Assembly: GCA_031282935.1 (NCBI GenBank)
Contig: JAITCS010000036.1
Coordinates: forward strand, 1 to 13,641
Reading direction: 5' to 3'
Origin: Cellulomonadaceae bacterium
Lineage (GTDB): Bacteria > Actinomycetota > Actinomycetes > Actinomycetales > Cellulomonadaceae
DNA length: 13,641 nt
Below the pieces are notes generated by a model. The model was not told the origin of the DNA. It searched no databases and worked only from the letters and a program-made list of their open reading frames with translations. The stretch's first letter is position 1, and every line of letters begins with the position of its first letter. The position numbers and the translations under genes were made by a program. Below, one piece after another: positions 7,076 to 13,641 of the stretch.

Positions 7076-7702
7076 TTAGAAAAGCGCAACCAACACGCTG
7101 GCAACGGCCAAAGCCGCCAGCAGGGCGAGCAGGGGCCAGTGCCAGGTGATCTTGGGTTTGGCGCGCTCCAAGCGGGCGTTGTCCAGGTATCCGGCCTCCC
7201 GCAATTCCTCCCAACGTTGCCGTACCAACAACGCTGCCTGGCCGCTGCTCGAGTTCAGCAAGTCGCCCCCGGCGATTGTGCCGCCAACTACCGTGGATTG
7301 GGGCAAACCTGCGCTATGCTCGCGATAGACCTTGGCGTTACCGGCCCGGGCTATCTCGGCGCGCCCGGGAGCGGGGGCTGCCCACGCCGAATACGAGCCG
7401 TAAGCCGTGTAAAGTGTCAGGGCGTACTTCGTTTCGATCCGCTGGATGGCGGGCCACGGCAGTTCGATGGTGCGAGTGATGTTTCTGATTGTGACGCCCG
7501 CCGGGGAAATCGTAACCGACGGGAAGAAGTAGGCGGCCCAGATTGCCGCCACCACCAGCGCGATCACCGGCACAAAGCGCAGGCTGGCGGCGAAATCGGT
7601 CAACAGCGACGAACCCAGGCCGATAACGGCGATCACCAAGACGGCCACGGCCAGGCGGCGCGCGAATCCTGGCCGATAAACAATCGTGTCCGTGGAGATC
7701 AT
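7076..7702 (-). CDS. PH-domain-containing membrane protein, actinobacterial type
   Basis: The product is 208 residues and its function is unknown. Two hydrophobic segments (about residues 16-36 and 43-62) come first. A short domain follows with VTISPAGVTIRNITRTIELPW, which resembles bacterial PH-like domains often annotated in actinobacteria (bPH_6 type). A polar region and a last hydrophobic segment (about 187-208) end the protein. The start ATG at 7702 has no ribosome binding site but lies 6 bases after a TATGAT, fitting a leaderless mRNA. The frame stays open upstream to 7975, but that part has low-complexity Arg-rich content and overlaps the ATPase gene, so it is a shadow. The gene interrupts the importer locus on the opposite strand: tail to tail with oppC (1-base gap) and divergent from the ATPase gene (98 bases). 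A link to peptide uptake is possible but unproven. Confidence 0.82.
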   Translation of the reverse strand: MISTDTIVYRPGFARRLAVAVLVIAVIGLGSSLLTDFAASLRFVPVIALVVAAIWAAYFFPSVTISPAGVTIRNITRTIELPWPAIQRIETKYALTLYTAYGSYSAWAAPAPGRAEIARAGNAKVYREHSAGLPQSTVVGGTIAGGDLLNSSSGQAALLVRQRWEELREAGYLDNARLERAKPKITWHWPLLALLAALAVASVLVALF

Positions 7703-7708
7703 GGCACA

Positions 7709-7714
7709 ATCATA
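7709..7714 (-). promoter_or_regulatory. -10 box for a leaderless PH-domain gene mRNA
   Basis: On the minus strand TATGAT matches the -10 consensus in five of six positions. Six bases separate it from ATG 7702, placing transcription start at or next to the A of the start codon. No good -35 box is visible at 16-18 bases, which is common for actinobacterial promoters. Confidence 0.55.
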
Positions 7715-7731
7715 TCCGGTAGTGTGACCAG

Positions 7732-7760
7732 TACGGGTGATCCTGCCGTTACGGGTGGTC
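7732..7760. repeat. Direct repeat in the divergent promoter region
   Basis: TACGGGTGATC (7732-7742) recurs as TACGGGTGGTC (7750-7760), one mismatch in 11, with an 18-base period close to two helical turns. It lies in the 98-base gap between the PH-domain gene and the ATPase gene and covers the expected -35 area of the former. It could be an operator for either gene; a chance repeat in GC-rich DNA is also possible. Confidence 0.35.
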
Positions 7761-7786
7761 GGGTCGCTCCCGGTCGCCGCACCGCT

Positions 7787-7793
7787 GGAAAGG
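7787..7793 (+). promoter_or_regulatory. Ribosome binding site of the fused ATPase gene
   Basis: GGAAAGG lies 7 bases before ATG 7801, a good spacing that supports this start even though the first 95 residues are unlike ATPase domains. Confidence 0.7.
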
Positions 7794-7800
7794 TAAGTTA

Positions 7801-9771
7801 ATGGCACAGCAATCGAATCGCCTCCCCGATGGCATCCCCGGTATTCGCGCGACCGGCCAGCCAAACGGCGCGACCGGGCTACCGACGGGCGCCGCTGCCG
7901 CTGACCTCCCCCAAGTGCTGGACGGCATCCCGCTGCTCGAAGATGGCCAACCCGTGACCGCCGCCGAGGTGGCAACCGAGTTGGCGGCCGCCTCCAACGT
8001 GCTGCCCGCCGCAGCGGCTGGCGCTGATGGGGTGCAACTGGCCGAGAACCAACAGTACATGCGCCCGGACGGCACCCCCACCTGGACCAACAAGCCCCCG
8101 GTCATGCGCGTGCGGGGCCTCACGGTTGAATTTTTCGTGGACGGCGAGTGGTTCCCGGCCGCTGTTGAGGTCAATTATGACGTGTACCCGGGCGAGGTGC
8201 TGGCCATCGTGGGCGAGTCCGGGTCTGGCAAAACCCAGTCCTCGATGGCGCTGATCGGCCTGCTGCCCTCGAACGGTCGCGCCTTCGGCAGCGCCAAACT
8301 GAACGGCAAGGAACTGCTGGGCCTGTCGCACAAGCAGTTGTCGAAGGTGCGCGGCAACGATATCGCGATCATTTTCCAAGAGCCCATGACGGCTTTGAAC
8401 CCGGTTTATACTATTGGCTTTCAGATTATCGAAACTTTGCGAGTTCACTCTGGAATGAGTCCAAAGCAGGCGCGGGCGCGGGCTCTTGAGTTGCTCAAGC
8501 TCGTGGACATTCCCGATCCCGAGAAGTCCCTGGACAAGTACCCGCACCAACTTTCCGGTGGCCAGCGGCAGCGTGCCATGATCGCGCAGGCGCTCGCGCT
8601 CGACCCTAAGCTGCTGATCGCCGACGAGCCGACCACCGCCCTCGACGTGACCGTGCAGGCCGAAATCCTCAAGCTCATGCGCGACCTGCGCCACCGCGTG
8701 GACGCCGGCATCATCTTGATCACCCACGACATGGGTGTGGTGGCCGACATGGCCGACCGCGTGATGGTTATGAAGGACGGTCGTGTGGTCGAGTCCGGCT
8801 CTGCCGAGCAGATTTTCTACCACCCCGAGCAGCCGTACACCAAGTCTTTGCTGGCTGCGGTGCCGCACTTGGGTTCCCAGACCGCCTCGGCTGCCGCAGC
8901 CTACACGGCTGATAGGCTGCCTGCCCAACCCCACTTCGAGGAATACGCCTTCGACGCGCGCGGCCTGGTGATCGAATACCCCTCACGCGGACGCACACCC
9001 CCGTTCCGCGCGGTCAAAGGGATTGACTTCAACATCGGCAAGGGTGAGGTTGTCGGCCTGGTGGGCGAGTCCGGTTCGGGCAAAACCACGGTGGGCCGCG
9101 CGGCCGTGGGCTTGCTGCCCGTAGCTGGAGGCTCGCTGAAGGTCAACGGTGTGGAGTTGGCCGGGATCAAACCGGCCGCGCTGCGCAAGGTGCGCCAATC
9201 GGTATCGATTGTGTTCCAAGACCCCGGATCCTCGCTGAACCCGCGTTTGCCCATCGGCGAATCCATCGGCGAGCCGCTGAACCTGCACAAAAAGATTCGC
9301 GGCGCCGAGCTCAACAAAAAGGTGGAGACCCTGCTGGATCAGGTGAACCTGCCTCGGGCCATGCGCAACCGGTACCCGCACGAGTTGTCCGGCGGGCAAC
9401 GGCAGCGCGTGGGGATTGCGCGCGCACTGGCATTGTCGCCCAAGTTGCTGATCGCTGACGAGCCGACCTCAGCGCTCGATGTTTCGGTGCAGGCGCGCGT
9501 GCTGCAGTTGTTCCAAGACTTGCAAAAGGAGTACGGCTTCGCTTGCCTGTTCATTTCGCACGACTTGGCCGTGGTTGAGATTCTGTCCTCTCGGATTGCA
9601 GTGATGTCCCAAGGCAACTTGGTCGAGTACGGTGCGCGCGAGCAGATTCTACACCACCCGCAAGAGGACTACACGCGCCGGTTGTTGACGGCCGTGCCGG
9701 TGCCCAACCCTGGCGAGCAGCAAAAGCGGCGTGAAGAAAGGGATCGCCTGCTGGCCGCCATAGGCAAATAA
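7801..9771 (+). CDS. Fused OppD-OppF-type ATP-binding protein of the peptide importer
   Basis: This cytoplasmic protein carries both ATPase domains of the peptide importer in 656 residues; in E. coli these are separate OppD and OppF. Residues 1 to about 95 are an Ala/Gly/Pro-rich extension. Domain 1 has Walker A GESGSGKT (138-145), Q-loop FQEPMTALNP, signature LSGGQ (251-255), Walker B LLIADEP (271-277) and H-loop His 309. Domain 2 has Walker A GESGSGKT (422-429), Q-loop FQDPGSSLNP, signature LSGGQ (529-533), Walker B LLIADEP (549-555) and H-loop His 587. All key residues are intact in both, so both sites should hydrolyse ATP. Each domain ends with an Opp/Dpp-type tail (HPEQPYTKSLLAAVP and HPQEDYTRRLLTAVPVPNP). 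It is separated from oppC by the inverted PH-domain gene, so it probably has its own promoter in 7703-7786, although I could not identify a clear one. Confidence 0.96.
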   Translation: MAQQSNRLPDGIPGIRATGQPNGATGLPTGAAAADLPQVLDGIPLLEDGQPVTAAEVATELAAASNVLPAAAAGADGVQLAENQQYMRPDGTPTWTNKPPVMRVRGLTVEFFVDGEWFPAAVEVNYDVYPGEVLAIVGESGSGKTQSSMALIGLLPSNGRAFGSAKLNGKELLGLSHKQLSKVRGNDIAIIFQEPMTALNPVYTIGFQIIETLRVHSGMSPKQARARALELLKLVDIPDPEKSLDKYPHQLSGGQRQRAMIAQALALDPKLLIADEPTTALDVTVQAEILKLMRDLRHRVDAGIILITHDMGVVADMADRVMVMKDGRVVESGSAEQIFYHPEQPYTKSLLAAVPHLGSQTASAAAAYTADRLPAQPHFEEYAFDARGLVIEYPSRGRTPPFRAVKGIDFNIGKGEVVGLVGESGSGKTTVGRAAVGLLPVAGGSLKVNGVELAGIKPAALRKVRQSVSIVFQDPGSSLNPRLPIGESIGEPLNLHKKIRGAELNKKVETLLDQVNLPRAMRNRYPHELSGGQRQRVGIARALALSPKLLIADEPTSALDVSVQARVLQLFQDLQKEYGFACLFISHDLAVVEILSSRIAVMSQGNLVEYGAREQILHHPQEDYTRRLLTAVPVPNPGEQQKRREERDRLLAAIGK

Positions 9772-9846
9772 CCCCCACCCCCTTCTTTAGGGCGCCAAAG
9801 TGTGGTGCAGTTTGCGTAAGGTTTTTCGTCCTCCTCTCTGTTCGCG

Positions 9847-9852
9847 CATAAT
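9847..9852 (+). promoter_or_regulatory. Possible -10 box for the small secreted protein gene
   Basis: CATAAT matches the -10 consensus in five of six positions and lies 35 bases before ATG 9888, leaving room for a short leader with the GAGGAG site. No matching -35 box is seen, only a T-rich stretch at 9821-9829. A weak 4-bp CCCT/AGGG stem (9779-9791) just after the ATPase stop is not enough to call a terminator. Confidence 0.35.
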
Positions 9853-9875
9853 TATTGCAGGGACGTAAGCTCGAT

Positions 9876-9881
9876 GAGGAG
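9876..9881 (+). promoter_or_regulatory. Strong ribosome binding site of the small secreted protein
   Basis: GAGGAG is 6 bases before ATG 9888. It selects that start over ATT 9855, which would place 11 charged residues before the signal peptide. Confidence 0.75.
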
Positions 9882-9887
9882 TCAAAA

Positions 9888-10193
9888 ATGAAACGTAAGC
9901 TGCGGGCATCTCAGATTATGGCACCCGCTGCGGCTCTTGGTCTTTTGGCGGTCACTTATGGTGCCGGTATTGCTAGCGCTGAACCCGGGCCGCTGCTGCG
10001 GGATGAGCCCATTTTTGACTTACGGGTAGATCTCGCTACGGGTGAGATCGTCAAGGTAGAGCGACCCAGGCACGCCCCAGCGGAAGCTCCGACATATATT
10101 GCCCCGCGCTGGCCGGACGGCGCGGAAATAAGTGACCAACTGCCCAGCCCACACCTCCCTATTTCGGATCCCATCACCACAACAACTCAATAG
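9888..10193 (+). CDS. Small secreted protein of unknown function
   Basis: The product is 101 residues and I do not recognise a family. The N-terminus (Met-Lys-Arg-Lys-Leu-Arg) and hydrophobic stretch to residue 30 form a Sec signal peptide with a likely cleavage site ASA|EP after residue 31. There is no lipobox Cys, so the mature protein of about 70 residues should be released or wall-associated. The mature part has FDLRVDLATGEIVKVERPRH, then a Pro-rich, Cys-free tail ending in several Thr. No catalytic motif, LPXTG signal or transmembrane anchor is visible. The strong ribosome binding site and clear signal peptide make it a real gene. It lies after the ATPase gene (116-base gap) and its stop codon directly abuts the stop of the opposing YhhN gene. 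It may be cotranscribed with the ATPase gene or have its own promoter. Confidence 0.75.
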   Translation: MKRKLRASQIMAPAAALGLLAVTYGAGIASAEPGPLLRDEPIFDLRVDLATGEIVKVERPRHAPAEAPTYIAPRWPDGAEISDQLPSPHLPISDPITTTTQ

Positions 10194-10883
10194 TTAGGCG
10201 CTTTCACTTTCGAGATACTCATATGTTTCGCGGTATTGGTTGCTTTGGGGATTGTCGCTGCGCAGGGGGTTTCGGGCTAGTAGGTGTTGCAGTAGCACGG
10301 CGAGGGCAATAAATACCATTGCCGAATAGAAGGTGGGCCACATGTATCGGCCATATAGTTCATGCCGGTCGGCGAAACTGTGCAAAGCGATTAGGGTATC
10401 CGAAAACACCAAAAACGCCACACCAATAGCATAAATCCACTTCCAAGACCGCCCCGCTCGCAAATCAATCGAAGCCGATAAGGTCATGCAGGAAATAATC
10501 AGATAAAGCAGAACCGCAATAGCCAGCGGAATCTCGGCTTGCAGGCTAGGCCACAACATCACAAAGTAGAATACCAAAAACGGCACCGCGATAAGCAACA
10601 ACACCGGCCATGAGTATCGTCGTCGTCCGGAAATGTTGTGCCAAGCATAGACCAAGAATCCGATATGTGCCAAGAAATACCCGAATATCCCCAAAATAAA
10701 CCCGAGTTGACCCGTGCGAATCTTTAGAAAGTAGTCGCCAACAATCGCAATCAAAAAGGCGAATATCAGCGCAGGCAGCCACCGGCTGGCTTGGGGCACA
10801 AACATCTTGAGCAGCACCATCGCCAGCGCGCAGTAGAAACAGACATAGACCAGGGTGGTCACCTGGAACGGCGCTAGCTCCAT
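10194..10883 (-). CDS. YhhN/TMEM86-family membrane protein (lysoplasmalogenase-like)
   Basis: The product is 229 residues from ATG 10883, with about eight hydrophobic segments across the membrane, the usual size for the YhhN family. Animal members of this family (TMEM86) hydrolyse lysoplasmalogens; for most bacterial members the substrate is unproven. Visible family landmarks are AIVGDYFLK with Asp 50, GYFLAHIGFLVY (about residues 68-79) and FSDTLIALHSF with Asp 162; the two Asp lie in the family's conserved acidic positions. A polar C-terminal tail of about 25 residues ends the protein. A GTG at 10907 would add 8 residues (with a Cys) but has no ribosome binding site. ATG 10883 sits 6 bases after a TATTGT and so fits leaderless translation. 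Base composition is lower in GC than the ATPase gene. Its stop abuts the stop of the small secreted protein gene, and it diverges from typA. Confidence 0.8.
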   Translation of the reverse strand: MELAPFQVTTLVYVCFYCALAMVLLKMFVPQASRWLPALIFAFLIAIVGDYFLKIRTGQLGFILGIFGYFLAHIGFLVYAWHNISGRRRYSWPVLLLIAVPFLVFYFVMLWPSLQAEIPLAIAVLLYLIISCMTLSASIDLRAGRSWKWIYAIGVAFLVFSDTLIALHSFADRHELYGRYMWPTFYSAMVFIALAVLLQHLLARNPLRSDNPQSNQYRETYEYLESESA

Positions 10884-10889
10884 GTCGCT

Positions 10890-10895
10890 ACAATA
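10890..10895 (-). promoter_or_regulatory. Possible -10 box for a leaderless YhhN gene mRNA
   Basis: On the minus strand TATTGT matches the -10 consensus in four of six positions, including the key first two and last. It is followed by exactly 6 bases and ATG 10883. No -35 box is evident. The match alone is weak; the identical spacing seen at 7702 and 10984 raises it. Confidence 0.35.
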
Positions 10896-10971
10896 ACCCC
10901 TGTTCACCGCAAGAAGTGGCAGCGGATGCGTGTGGCGTTGGCGTTTTTAAGGTTATTGTCCGTGGGGCAAG

Positions 10972-10977
10972 TATACT
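10972..10977 (+). promoter_or_regulatory. -10 box for a leaderless typA mRNA
   Basis: TATACT matches the -10 consensus in five of six positions. It is followed by 6 bases and then ATG 10984, so transcription should start at the start codon itself. No ribosome binding site precedes typA, which agrees with leaderless translation. No good -35 box is seen at 16-19 bases. Confidence 0.6.
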
Positions 10978-10983
10978 AGCGCC

Positions 10984-12963
10984 ATGAGTGAATTAACTGC
11001 CGCGCCCACCGCCACTAGCACAGCGGGGCTGGCTTTCCGCGACGATTTACGCAACGTCGCCATTGTCGCTCATGTTGACCACGGCAAAACCACGCTGGTT
11101 GATGCGATGTTGCGGCAGGCGGGGGCCATCCGCGCGCACTCAAACGTGGGGGAGCGCGTGATGGATTCGGGGGATTTGGAGCGCGAAAAGGGCATCACCA
11201 TCCTCGCCAAGAACACCGCGATTCGGTACACCGGCCCGGCCGCCAGCGACATCGGGGTTGCGGACGGGGTCACCATCAACGTGATTGACACCCCCGGTCA
11301 CGCCGATTTCGGCGGCGAGGTGGAGCGCGGCCTGTCCATGGTGGACGGCGTGGTGCTACTGGTGGATGCCAGCGAGGGCCCGCTGCCGCAAACCCGGTTC
11401 GTGCTGCGCAAGGCGTTGGCCGCGAAATTGCCGGTAATCGTGGTCATAAACAAGGTGGACAGGCCAGATTCGCGTATTGCAGAAGTGGTTGAGGAAACCA
11501 CCGATTTGCTGCTCGCTTTGGCTTCCGATTTGGTGGAATCCGGGGTTGATTTAGATCTAGAATCAGTTTTAGACGTGCCAATAGTTTACGCGGCCGCTAA
11601 AGTGGGGGCGGCTAGTTTGCACCAGCCTGCTGACGGCGCTTTACCCGATAACCCCGATTTGGAACCGCTATTCGCGACCATTCTTTCCAAAGTACCCTCC
11701 CCCTCTTACAACCCTGCCGTGCCGCTGCAAGCTCACGTGACAAACCTTGACGCCTCGCCCTATTTGGGCAGGTTAGCGCTGCTTCGGGTCTATTCTGGTC
11801 AGATTAAGAAGGGTGAGCAAGTCGCTTGGGTTCGACACAACGGCACCACTTCGCAGGCTAAAATAGTGGAGTTGCTGGAAACCAAAGGTTTGGACCGCGT
11901 GCCGGTGGATTCCGCAAAAGCCGGGGACATCGTAGCAATTTCAGGTATTCCAGATATTATGATTGGCGATACTTTAACTGATTTAGTTGACCCCAGGCCT
12001 TTGCCGCACATTACGGTTGACGATCCCGCAATTTCGATGACGATTGGCATAAACACTTCGCCTTTGGCTGGCCGCTTACCGGGCGGCAAAATCGCTAAAG
12101 GCCACAAGGTGACGGCGCGGCAGGTTCAAGACCGCCTAGAGCGCGAACTTGTGGGTAACGTGTCGCTGAGGGTTTTGCCTACGGGGCGGCCCGATGTCTG
12201 GGAGGTGCAGGGGCGGGGCGAGGTGGCGCTGGCGATTGTGGTGGAGCAGATGCGGCGCGAGGGGTTCGAGCTAACTGTGGGCAAGCCGCAGGTGGTCACC
12301 AAGACCGTTGACGGGGTGCTGTTGGAACCGATGGAGCGCGTGACCATTGACGTGCCCGCCGATTACCTTGGCACGGTCACTCAGTTGCTGGCCGCGCGGA
12401 AGGGTCGGATGGCCACGATGGCGAACCACGGCACCGGCTGGGTGCGCATGGAGTTCGTGGTGCCCGCGCGCGGTCTGATCGGGTTCCGCACCCAGTTTTT
12501 GACCGAAACTCGCGGCACTGGCATCGCTTCGTCCATCGCCGAGGGGCACGAGCCGTGGGCGGGGCCGATTGAGGCGCGCACCAACGGCTCCCTGGTGGCG
12601 GACCGCGCGGGTGTGGCTACCCCGTACGCGATGATCAACCTGCAAGAGCGAGGTTCTTTCTTTGTCAGCCCCACTGAAGAGGTGTACGAGGGCATGGTTG
12701 TGGGGGAGAACTCCCGTGCCGAGGACATGGACGTGAACATCACGCGCGAAAAGAAGCTAACCAACATGCGCGCCTCCACCTCTGACGCGTTTGAGAACCT
12801 GATTCCGCCGCGCCATCTTACGCTGGAGGAGTCCCTAGAGTTTGCCGCCAATGACGAGTGTGTCGAGGTCACCCCCGAAATCGTGCGTATCCGCAAGGTG
12901 GACTTGTCCCAAGTTGACCGCGCCCGTGCCGCCTCCCGCGTGAAGCAAGCCAACCGCTCCTAA
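10984..12963 (+). CDS. typA: Ribosome-associated GTPase TypA/BipA
   Basis: TypA is a translational GTPase related to EF-G that binds the ribosome and supports ribosome assembly and growth under stress. The product is 659 residues; E. coli TypA is about 607. The GTPase domain shows G1 AHVDHGKTT (29-37), switch region EREKGITI (67-73), G3 DTPGH (102-106) and G4 NKVDRPD (156-162). Domain II, the domain III stretch with QDRLERELVGNVSLRVLP, and the TypA-specific C-terminal part (MVVGENSRAEDMDVNITREKKLTNMRAS) follow. Extra length comes from about 20 residues before the GTPase domain, a small insertion before G3 (about 83-97), and additional residues elsewhere. All GTP-binding motifs are intact. The gene appears to start a leaderless transcript at 10984 and is followed after only 2 bases by an MFS transporter gene, implying cotranscription. 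Confidence 0.97.
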   Translation: MSELTAAPTATSTAGLAFRDDLRNVAIVAHVDHGKTTLVDAMLRQAGAIRAHSNVGERVMDSGDLEREKGITILAKNTAIRYTGPAASDIGVADGVTINVIDTPGHADFGGEVERGLSMVDGVVLLVDASEGPLPQTRFVLRKALAAKLPVIVVINKVDRPDSRIAEVVEETTDLLLALASDLVESGVDLDLESVLDVPIVYAAAKVGAASLHQPADGALPDNPDLEPLFATILSKVPSPSYNPAVPLQAHVTNLDASPYLGRLALLRVYSGQIKKGEQVAWVRHNGTTSQAKIVELLETKGLDRVPVDSAKAGDIVAISGIPDIMIGDTLTDLVDPRPLPHITVDDPAISMTIGINTSPLAGRLPGGKIAKGHKVTARQVQDRLERELVGNVSLRVLPTGRPDVWEVQGRGEVALAIVVEQMRREGFELTVGKPQVVTKTVDGVLLEPMERVTIDVPADYLGTVTQLLAARKGRMATMANHGTGWVRMEFVVPARGLIGFRTQFLTETRGTGIASSIAEGHEPWAGPIEARTNGSLVADRAGVATPYAMINLQERGSFFVSPTEEVYEGMVVGENSRAEDMDVNITREKKLTNMRASTSDAFENLIPPRHLTLEESLEFAANDECVEVTPEIVRIRKVDLSQVDRARAASRVKQANRS

Positions 12964-12965
12964 CC

Positions 12966-13641
12966 ATGGATCCGGATGAGGCTTCGGGCACGGCTGCGGA
13001 AAGCGCTGCTTCGGGGTGGTATTCGCAGGCGGCTCGGCGTTTGGAGGCGTCTAATGCACTAGACATTACTTCCCGAAACATCATGTCATTGGTCACTGAC
13101 GCACTGGCAGTGGTTTATGTCGGCGCGAATGCGACTCAAATCGGATTACTTAATGCGGCTGGAACCGTAGCATTTTTGGTGTTGGGCGCTCCTATTGGGG
13201 TATGGATAGACCGCGCGGATGCGCGAAAGGCGATGGTGCTTGCAACCTTTTCGCGGAGTGCCGTTTGCCTCTTGTTAGCGTTCGCTATTGCGCGAGGGCA
13301 TACTTCGTTTTACCTGCTCGCGATTGTGAGCCTCCTAATCGGCATATCTGGTACGGTTGCCGAAACAGGGCAGACTGTACACGCCACACAAGTAGTTGAG
13401 AAAAGTTCGATAAGCCTCCTGATTAGCCGCCTCTCCGCAGTTGATAAAGTGCTTCGGCTCGCAGTTCCGGCTGCTACCGGATTGGCGTTAGGGCTAATGG
13501 GAGCGCCCTGGTTAATGGTATTCGCCGCACTTATCTCACTAAGTGCCGGCATTGTGCTTCTTAACAGAGGAAATGGGAACGTCGTTTCAAATCACTCTGA
13601 AATGCCTAAAGAAAAACGAGGTAAAGGCAAGTCGCGGTTTG
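12966..13641 (+). CDS. MFS transporter, 3' end beyond the window
   Basis: An open frame of 225 complete codons runs from ATG 12966 to the window end without a stop. It encodes the N-terminal part of a major facilitator superfamily transporter, probably an exporter of the MFS_3/EntS-like type. After a polar, Ala/Ser-rich N-terminus of about 35 residues come hydrophobic segments at about 40-56, 58-80, 90-110, 114-132, 162-180 and 182-199. The loop between segments 2 and 3 carries the MFS motif A equivalent, GVWIDRADARK (78-88). A Lys-rich stretch near residue 215 fits the central cytoplasmic loop. The substrate cannot be told. The start is 2 bases after the typA stop and has no ribosome binding site, so translation is probably coupled to typA. 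GC falls along the gene to about 38% in 13561-13620. Confidence 0.85.
   Translation, partial: MDPDEASGTAAESAASGWYSQAARRLEASNALDITSRNIMSLVTDALAVVYVGANATQIGLLNAAGTVAFLVLGAPIGVWIDRADARKAMVLATFSRSAVCLLLAFAIARGHTSFYLLAIVSLLIGISGTVAETGQTVHATQVVEKSSISLLISRLSAVDKVLRLAVPAATGLALGLMGAPWLMVFAALISLSAGIVLLNRGNGNVVSNHSEMPKEKRGKGKSRF

Noticed and set aside
7067..7801. A 244-codon plus-strand frame opposite the PH-domain gene
   Set aside because: The content is Gln/Gly/Arg-rich with no membrane segments or motifs; the minus-strand product has a consistent membrane and PH-like pattern.
7703..7975. Upstream extension of the PH-domain gene's open frame
   Set aside because: It overlaps the ATPase gene start, is Arg-rich low complexity, and the -10 box plus ATG at 7702 gives a better start.
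7879..8934. A 351-codon minus-strand frame opposite the ATPase gene
   Set aside because: It is a shadow of two well-conserved ATPase domains on the plus strand, His/Val/Gly-rich without motifs.
9779..9791. Terminator after the ATPase gene
   Set aside because: Only a 4-bp CCCT/AGGG stem with no T tract after it.
1..13641. CRISPR array, tRNA, rRNA, insertion sequence or prophage
   Set aside because: I saw no regularly spaced repeats, no cloverleaf with a T-loop signature, no transposase or integrase motifs and no phage genes.

Overview
The window looks like a chromosomal segment of a moderately GC-rich actinobacterium, probably in or near the Actinomycetales. The support is a YchF close to actinobacterial versions, a PH-domain membrane protein of an actinobacterial type, a fused double ATPase of an oligopeptide importer, a TypA/BipA with an extended N-terminus, and several starts without a ribosome binding site that sit the right distance from a -10 box for leaderless mRNA. 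Genus cannot be fixed from the sequence alone. I see no transposase, integrase, phage gene, CRISPR array, tRNA or rRNA.

Layout. 1-921: 3' part of ychF, cut by the window start. 922-1268: a gene-free stretch with two overlapping hairpins just after ychF and a ribosome binding site at its end. 1269-9771: an oligopeptide/dipeptide ABC importer locus in the order substrate-binding lipoprotein, OppB-type permease, OppC-type permease, then (after an inverted PH-domain gene at 7076-7702) a fused OppD-OppF ATPase. 9888-10193: a small secreted protein of unknown function. 10194-10883 (minus): a YhhN/TMEM86-family membrane protein. 10984-12963: typA. 12966-13641: 5' part of an MFS transporter, cut by the window end.

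How the genes work together. The lipoprotein should capture peptides outside the membrane, the two permeases form the channel, and the double ATPase drives import. Each membrane or ATPase part is larger than the textbook version. OppB carries about 230 extra residues with about six hydrophobic segments. OppC carries an acidic, probably cytoplasmic N-terminal region of about 180 residues plus two extra hydrophobic segments. The ATPase carries about 95 Ala/Gly/Pro-rich residues before its first domain. Three stacked hairpins lie between the lipoprotein gene and the permease gene and probably set unequal expression. The PH-domain gene lies tail to tail with oppC and head to head with the ATPase gene, so the ATPase gene needs its own promoter or read-through across an opposing gene.

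I did not find a clearly new defence, mobile or biosynthetic system. The best candidate for something under-described is the enlarged peptide importer with its embedded PH-domain membrane protein. Second is the set of three leaderless-looking starts with identical -10 to ATG spacing. All roles are inferred from sequence read by eye; no database search was run.
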